From an uncultured Blastocatellia bacterium (GTDB lineage Bacteria > Acidobacteriota > Blastocatellia > HR10): a stretch of DNA of 64,000 nucleotides. The position numbers and the translations under genes were made by a program. Below, one piece after another: positions 60,525-64,000 of the stretch. The stretch spans positions 186,001 through 250,000 of the forward strand of contig CALHAI010000003.1 in the NCBI GenBank assembly GCA_937934295.1. The letters are read 5' to 3'. Each line of letters starts with the position of its first letter. The stretch's first letter is position 1. The notes beneath the pieces were generated by a model. That model saw only the letters and a list, made by a program, of their open reading frames with translations. It ran no database searches and had not been told where the DNA came from.

Positions 60525-61654
60525 GGCAACTGCGCCGTGACTTCGACGATCTCTTCCAGCGTGTTGTACAGATGGGGGGAGATGCGCAGTCGTCCCAAAC
60601 GCGCCGAGACGATGCTCCCGCGCTGCTCCAGTCGCGCGACCAGCTCCTGGGCCGAGTAGTGCGGGTGCGTGAAGCAGAAGATCCCGGAGGTCTCGCCCGG
60701 GTGCCGCGAACTGATCACGCGATACCCCTTCGCCTGTAGCCGCTCGCACAATTCTCGTCCGAGGACGGCCAGATGCTCCTCGATCCGCGAGAGGCCCACC
60801 TCAAGCAGGAGCTCGACCGAGGTGCCGAGGCCGCAGAGGCCACATGCGTTGAGTGTCCCTGATTCAAAGCGGTGCGCTCCCTCGCGATAGGAGAGATCGT
60901 AGGTCAACTCCTCCGCGAAGATCGAATCCCTCCAATTTCGCACGGACATCCACCCAACGAGCGTCGGTTCCAAGCGATCGAGCGCCCGCGAAGAGACGTA
61001 GAGGACGGCCGCGCCTTCTGGGCCAAGGAGCCACTTGTGGCCATCGGCCGCGAACACGTCCACGCGAAAGCGTTCGACATCAAACGGAAGGGCGCCAAGT
61101 CCTTGAATGGCATCCACGACGAAGAGGATGTCCCGTCTTCGGCAAAACTCCCCCAAGCGTTCTAAGTCCATGCGGAATCCACTGGCGAATTGGACGAAGC
61201 TCACCGCGAGCACGCGCGTGCGGCGATCCACAAGCGCAAGCAGGTCCTCCACCGCAATACGCCCATCGCGCTCAGGCGCCAGACGCAACTCAACGCCGTA
61301 GGCCCGAAGCCGCATCCACGGATAGACATTGGCCGGGAATTCGCATCCGGCCGTGACGACATTATCCCCCTCTCGCCATCGAAGGCCGTTGGCCACGACC
61401 GAGAGTCCATCGGAGGTGTTGCGCATGAAGGCGATCTCCTCGGGGCGCGCGTTCACCAGGCGGGCCATCTGCTGGCGCGTTCGCTCGATCGCCCCCCACC
61501 ATTCGGCCATTTTCACGGTCCCATGCCGCATGACCTGCTCGGCTTGGCGCGTCATCGCTATGACCGTCGGTTTGGGCAAGGGCGAGACGGCGGCATGGTT
61601 CATGTAAATATAGCGTTCTGTGATCGGGAAGAGCTGTCGGATCGCGCCGTTCAT
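60521..61654 (-). CDS. Class V PLP-dependent aminotransferase (cysteine desulfurase-like)
   Basis: A 377-residue PLP enzyme of the class V (NifS/IscS/CsdA-related) fold. The Schiff-base Lys lies in FAADGHKWLLGPEG, and the cofactor phosphate site is near FMRNTSDGLSVVANGL. Catalytic Asp and Gln lie in VVDAIQGLGALPFDV. The loop with the cysteine desulfurase catalytic Cys is not evident: FESGTLNACGLCGLG has cysteines, but not in the classical spacing. It may be a lyase or isopenicillin epimerase-like enzyme. ATG 61654 overlaps the asparaginase stop by 4 bp, so the two are cotranslated. Substrate unknown. Confidence 0.88.
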   Translation of the reverse strand: MNGAIRQLFPITERYIYMNHAAVSPLPKPTVIAMTRQAEQVMRHGTVKMAEWWGAIERTRQQMARLVNARPEEIAFMRNTSDGLSVVANGLRWREGDNVVTAGCEFPANVYPWMRLRAYGVELRLAPERDGRIAVEDLLALVDRRTRVLAVSFVQFASGFRMDLERLGEFCRRRDILFVVDAIQGLGALPFDVERFRVDVFAADGHKWLLGPEGAAVLYVSSRALDRLEPTLVGWMSVRNWRDSIFAEELTYDLSYREGAHRFESGTLNACGLCGLGTSVELLLEVGLSRIEEHLAVLGRELCERLQAKGYRVISSRHPGETSGIFCFTHPHYSAQELVARLEQRGSIVSARLGRLRISPHLYNTLEEIVEVTAQLP

Positions 61655-62685
61655 ATCCCCTCGAGTCGAAAGCATGGTCGAACGACTCCGACGACCATGC
61701 CTCGAGGATTTTTCACCTCTCCGCTGTAAGAGGCCGATAGCTTAGCAAGGGCCACGCCCTCGAGCAACCCGAGCTGTCGCAAGACCTCGAGCACGACGAG
61801 ATTCCGAGCGCGGCGCTCATCACCGTCCTCGATCTTGATGGCGATGCCCGCACCTTCGGGGAACCGCGAACAGGGGAAGATGCCGAGCGCGTAGACGCCT
61901 TCGGCGCCGGCCTTGGCGAGCACGCGTTCTCCGATCTCGCGCAGGAGATCCGTATCCAAGCGCTGACGTGTCCCGCCGACCATCTCCGGATATTCACGCA
62001 TAGCGCGCGTGACCTCGGCGATCGCGGCGCACAAGGGCGCTTCAAGGCCAGCGGCCTCGGGATTCGCTAGGCGGGCGTAGGCCAGCGCCATTCGCTCCAG
62101 GGGCAGCGCGAATGTGGGCGCGCTACACCCATCCACTCCGATGCCGATCTCCGACGCGGACAGATCCGCCAGCCGCGCGAGCGTTCGTCGAATCTCCCGT
62201 TGAACGGGATGCTCGGGATCGAGGTAGTGCTCGATGTCACTACGCCAGAAACGGGCGAGCGCGAGCATGCCCGCGTGTTTGCCCGAGCAGGCGTTGTGCA
62301 ATGACGTCACGCCTTCTGGACCTAGGCGTCGCGCGGTCTCCACGTCGAAAGGGGGATGGAGCCCACATTGAAGCGCCGTCTCGCGAAGACCGATCTTCTG
62401 AAGGAGCTGCACCACCGTCTCCACATGCTGCCGTTCGCCACTGTGGGAGCCACAGATGACCGCCACCTCCTTTGGCGTGATTCCGAAATGGCGCACGGCG
62501 CCGCTGGTCACCAGCGGCAGCGCTTGAATCGGCTTGGCCGCCGAGCGCAAATAGGTCACAAAACGGGAATCTCCGAGGCCGAAGAGTTTCCGCCCATGCG
62601 GATCGGAGGCGATAAGCATCGCGCGATGGCGCGATTCCACAAGGGAACCCCGCACGACTTCGACGACCACCGGCGCCGCACCCAT
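61651..62685 (-). CDS. L-asparaginase II family protein (PF06089-type)
   Basis: A 344-residue asparaginase of the Rhizobium etli type II group, unrelated to EcAII. YLRSAAKPIQALPLV, ICGSHSGERQHVETVV and NACSGKHAGMLAL are the family hallmarks; the second and third hold the Ser-Lys catalytic pairs known from ReAV. The ATG at 62685 is chosen over a TTG at 62721 because a TTGCCC-17-TACCCT promoter overlaps the latter. That promoter places the start next to the ATG, giving a leaderless mRNA. It opens a seven-gene operon. Neither start has a Shine-Dalgarno. Confidence 0.88.
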   Translation of the reverse strand: MGAAPVVVEVVRGSLVESRHRAMLIASDPHGRKLFGLGDSRFVTYLRSAAKPIQALPLVTSGAVRHFGITPKEVAVICGSHSGERQHVETVVQLLQKIGLRETALQCGLHPPFDVETARRLGPEGVTSLHNACSGKHAGMLALARFWRSDIEHYLDPEHPVQREIRRTLARLADLSASEIGIGVDGCSAPTFALPLERMALAYARLANPEAAGLEAPLCAAIAEVTRAMREYPEMVGGTRQRLDTDLLREIGERVLAKAGAEGVYALGIFPCSRFPEGAGIAIKIEDGDERRARNLVVLEVLRQLGLLEGVALAKLSASYSGEVKNPRGMVVGVVRPCFRLEGI

Positions 62686-62692
62686 CGGCAGA

Positions 62693-62721
62693 AGGGTACC
62701 AAACCCGTCGGAAGAGGGCAA
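62693..62721 (-). promoter_or_regulatory. Weak promoter candidate for the asparaginase operon
   Basis: On the minus strand, TTGCCC (62716-62721) and TACCCT (62693-62698) have a 17-base spacer. The -10 is a weak match. Seven bases separate it from ATG 62685, another leaderless geometry. Confidence 0.3.
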
Positions 62722-62843
62722 GATGAGTCAGAGTATCCCCTACGCGGGCGCGCGTTCCGCATCGCGAGCAGTTGCGCGGGGACGAGGGCATTCGGTATCT
62801 TCCGGCCTTCGAGTGAATCAGCCCTTCGTCGGGGAGGATGATG

Positions 62844-64000
62844 ATGACGCGATGGGTACGAGGCCTTGGCATGAGCCTGATGCTCGGCGTGAGCAACATG
62901 GGGGTCGGCGCTCTGACGCCGCCTCAGACGGGGGCCCCACTGCCGATGGTCTCCCCGGAGACGGTCGGGATGTCGGCGCGGCACCTGGCATATATTGAGG
63001 AGATCGTCCAGGAAGCGATCGCGCGTCGGGAATTGCCCGGCGCCGTCATCCTCGTCGCGCGTCAGGGGCGCATCGTCTATTGGCGAGCGTTCGGCTATCG
63101 CGCTGTGGAGCCCGAGCGGATTCCGATGACCCGCGATACCGTTTTCGATCTCGCCTCGCTCACGAAGGTCGTGGCCACGGCCACATCGGTGATGATCCTG
63201 GTCGAACGCGGGGCGATTCGATTGGGTGATCCGGTCGCTCGCTATATCCCCGAATTCGCGCAAAACGGAAAAGAGCGCATCACCATCGAGCAATTGCTCC
63301 TGCATCGTGGTGGACTCATCGCCGACAATGACTTGGCCGACTATCGTGACGGTCCGGAGAAAGCGATGGAGCGGATCTACGCGCTGGGGACGGTCGCTGA
63401 GCCGGGCACGCGCTTCATCTACAGCGACGTCGGTTACATCGTGCTTGGCGAACTCGTGCGCCGCGTCTCGGGCCAGCGCTTGGACGATTTCGCTCGCGAG
63501 AATATCTTTCGCCCGCTCGGCATGACGGAGACGACGTTCACGCCCAGCGGGGCACTGCGCCAGCGATGCGCACCCACGGAACGCCGCGAAGGGCGATGGT
63601 TGCAAGGCGAAGTGCATGATCCGCGCGCCCATGCTCTTGGCGGCGTCGCCGGCCATGCCGGCCTCTTCTCAACAGCGCGCGATCTAGCCATCTACTGTCA
63701 GATGATCCTCAACGGTGGGGAATTTCGCGGCGTGCGCATCCTCAGTCCGCTGAGCGTGCGGCGCATGGTCGAGGGCCGCGGCCTCCCGTTCCCGGAGATG
63801 CGCGGTCTCGGATGGGATATCAACACCGGCTATTCCTCCAATCGCGGCGATCTCTTCCCGATCGGATCCTTCGGACACACGGGGTTCACGGGAACGTCGT
63901 TCTGGATCGATCCGATGAGCCAAACGTTCGTCCTCTTCTTGAGCAATCGCGTGCATCCGGATGGTCGTGGCGAGGTGACATCGCTCCGCGGACGCGTGGC
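62844..64000 (+). CDS. Serine beta-lactamase-like hydrolase (class C/EstB family), 3' truncated by window edge
   Basis: The reading frame is open to the right edge and gives about 385 residues. Three consecutive ATGs follow GGGGAGG (62831-62837); the third, at 62844, has the best spacing. The N-terminus (WVRGLGMSLMLGVSNMGVGALTP) looks like a signal peptide or anchor. SLTK in DLASLTKVVATAT supplies the catalytic Ser and Lys, YSDVGY replaces the YxN motif with Tyr-Ser-Asp, and FGHTGFTG replaces KTG. That pattern fits esterases and peptidases of the beta-lactamase family S12 rather than true antibiotic-hydrolysing enzymes. It is divergent from the asparaginase operon. Confidence 0.9.
   Translation, partial: MTRWVRGLGMSLMLGVSNMGVGALTPPQTGAPLPMVSPETVGMSARHLAYIEEIVQEAIARRELPGAVILVARQGRIVYWRAFGYRAVEPERIPMTRDTVFDLASLTKVVATATSVMILVERGAIRLGDPVARYIPEFAQNGKERITIEQLLLHRGGLIADNDLADYRDGPEKAMERIYALGTVAEPGTRFIYSDVGYIVLGELVRRVSGQRLDDFARENIFRPLGMTETTFTPSGALRQRCAPTERREGRWLQGEVHDPRAHALGGVAGHAGLFSTARDLAIYCQMILNGGEFRGVRILSPLSVRRMVEGRGLPFPEMRGLGWDINTGYSSNRGDLFPIGSFGHTGFTGTSFWIDPMSQTFVLFLSNRVHPDGRGEVTSLRGRV

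Noticed and set aside
62556-63656. Long minus-strand frame opposite the beta-lactamase-like gene
   Set aside because: It is the shadow of two real genes and has no recognisable domain.

Overview
The window is a GC-rich bacterial chromosome segment with densely packed, often overlapping genes and no tRNA, rRNA, insertion sequence or CRISPR array that I could find. It encodes a diderm (Gram-negative) cell: heptose kinase and GT9 heptosyltransferase-like genes, an MsbA-like exporter, O-antigen ligase/polymerase-like and several GT4 genes, and a TonB-dependent receptor with an N-terminal carboxypeptidase-regulatory-like domain (Oar type). That receptor type, with a linked amidohydrolase and M24 peptidase-like protein, is most typical of Acidobacteriota. 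Both a family-4 and a family-5 uracil-DNA glycosylase are present, which fits a thermophilic or heat-tolerant member. Phylum and lifestyle are inference.

Layout. 1-6767 (+): envelope glycan cluster of a truncated GT4, an O-antigen ligase-like membrane protein and four more GT4s. 6698-7928: phosphoribosyltransferase (-) and a small secreted cysteine protein (+). 8067-12106 (+): housekeeping block ffh-rpsP-khpA-rimM-trmD-rplS. 12161-19436 (+): rarA, thpR, then two radical SAM proteins interleaved with a GT-C membrane glycosyltransferase and a GT4. 19876-32641 (-): a 12-gene same-strand stretch. From its upstream end it runs hslV-hslU, an FnIII lipoprotein, an FAH-family hydrolase, a DapA-like aldolase, a ferredoxin and udg5. 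A promoter then starts a mannoside-type locus of GT4-barrel fusion, two GH130, GT4 and a GH5-like hydrolase. 32773-36769 (+): unknown protein, two GT9 genes, a Trm112-like protein and heptose kinase. 36770-37954 (-): acyl-CoA dehydrogenase. 38122-46528 (+): M16 peptidase, MBL hydrolase, purB-purS-purQ, patatin, small cytochrome-like protein, aldehyde dehydrogenase and alanine dehydrogenase. 46845-52913 (-): TonB receptor, amidohydrolase and M24-like protein. 53033-54860: a divergent pair, a HEAT/lipoyl-like membrane protein (-) and a CusF-SCO1 fusion (+). 54873-62685 (-): a compact operon of asparaginase, aminotransferase, MsbA, yicC, gmk, coaBC and udg4. 62844-64000 (+): truncated serine beta-lactamase-like hydrolase.

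The best candidate for an under-described system is the 19876-26491 locus. Two tandem GH130 mannoside phosphorylase-like enzymes sit between two GT4s, one fused to an alpha/alpha-barrel-like domain, with a GH5-like hydrolase at the end. Such a set could make, trim and recycle a beta-mannoside or mannan. Other points of interest are three promoters placed so close to the start codon that leaderless transcripts are likely, an M24 protein that has lost most metal ligands, a HEAT-plus-lipoyl-like membrane protein, and a 176-bp out-of-frame overlap suggesting a lost stop or frameshift in the FnIII lipoprotein gene.

Most starts were chosen by Shine-Dalgarno spacing or by ATGA/TGATG stop-start overlaps, which are very common here.
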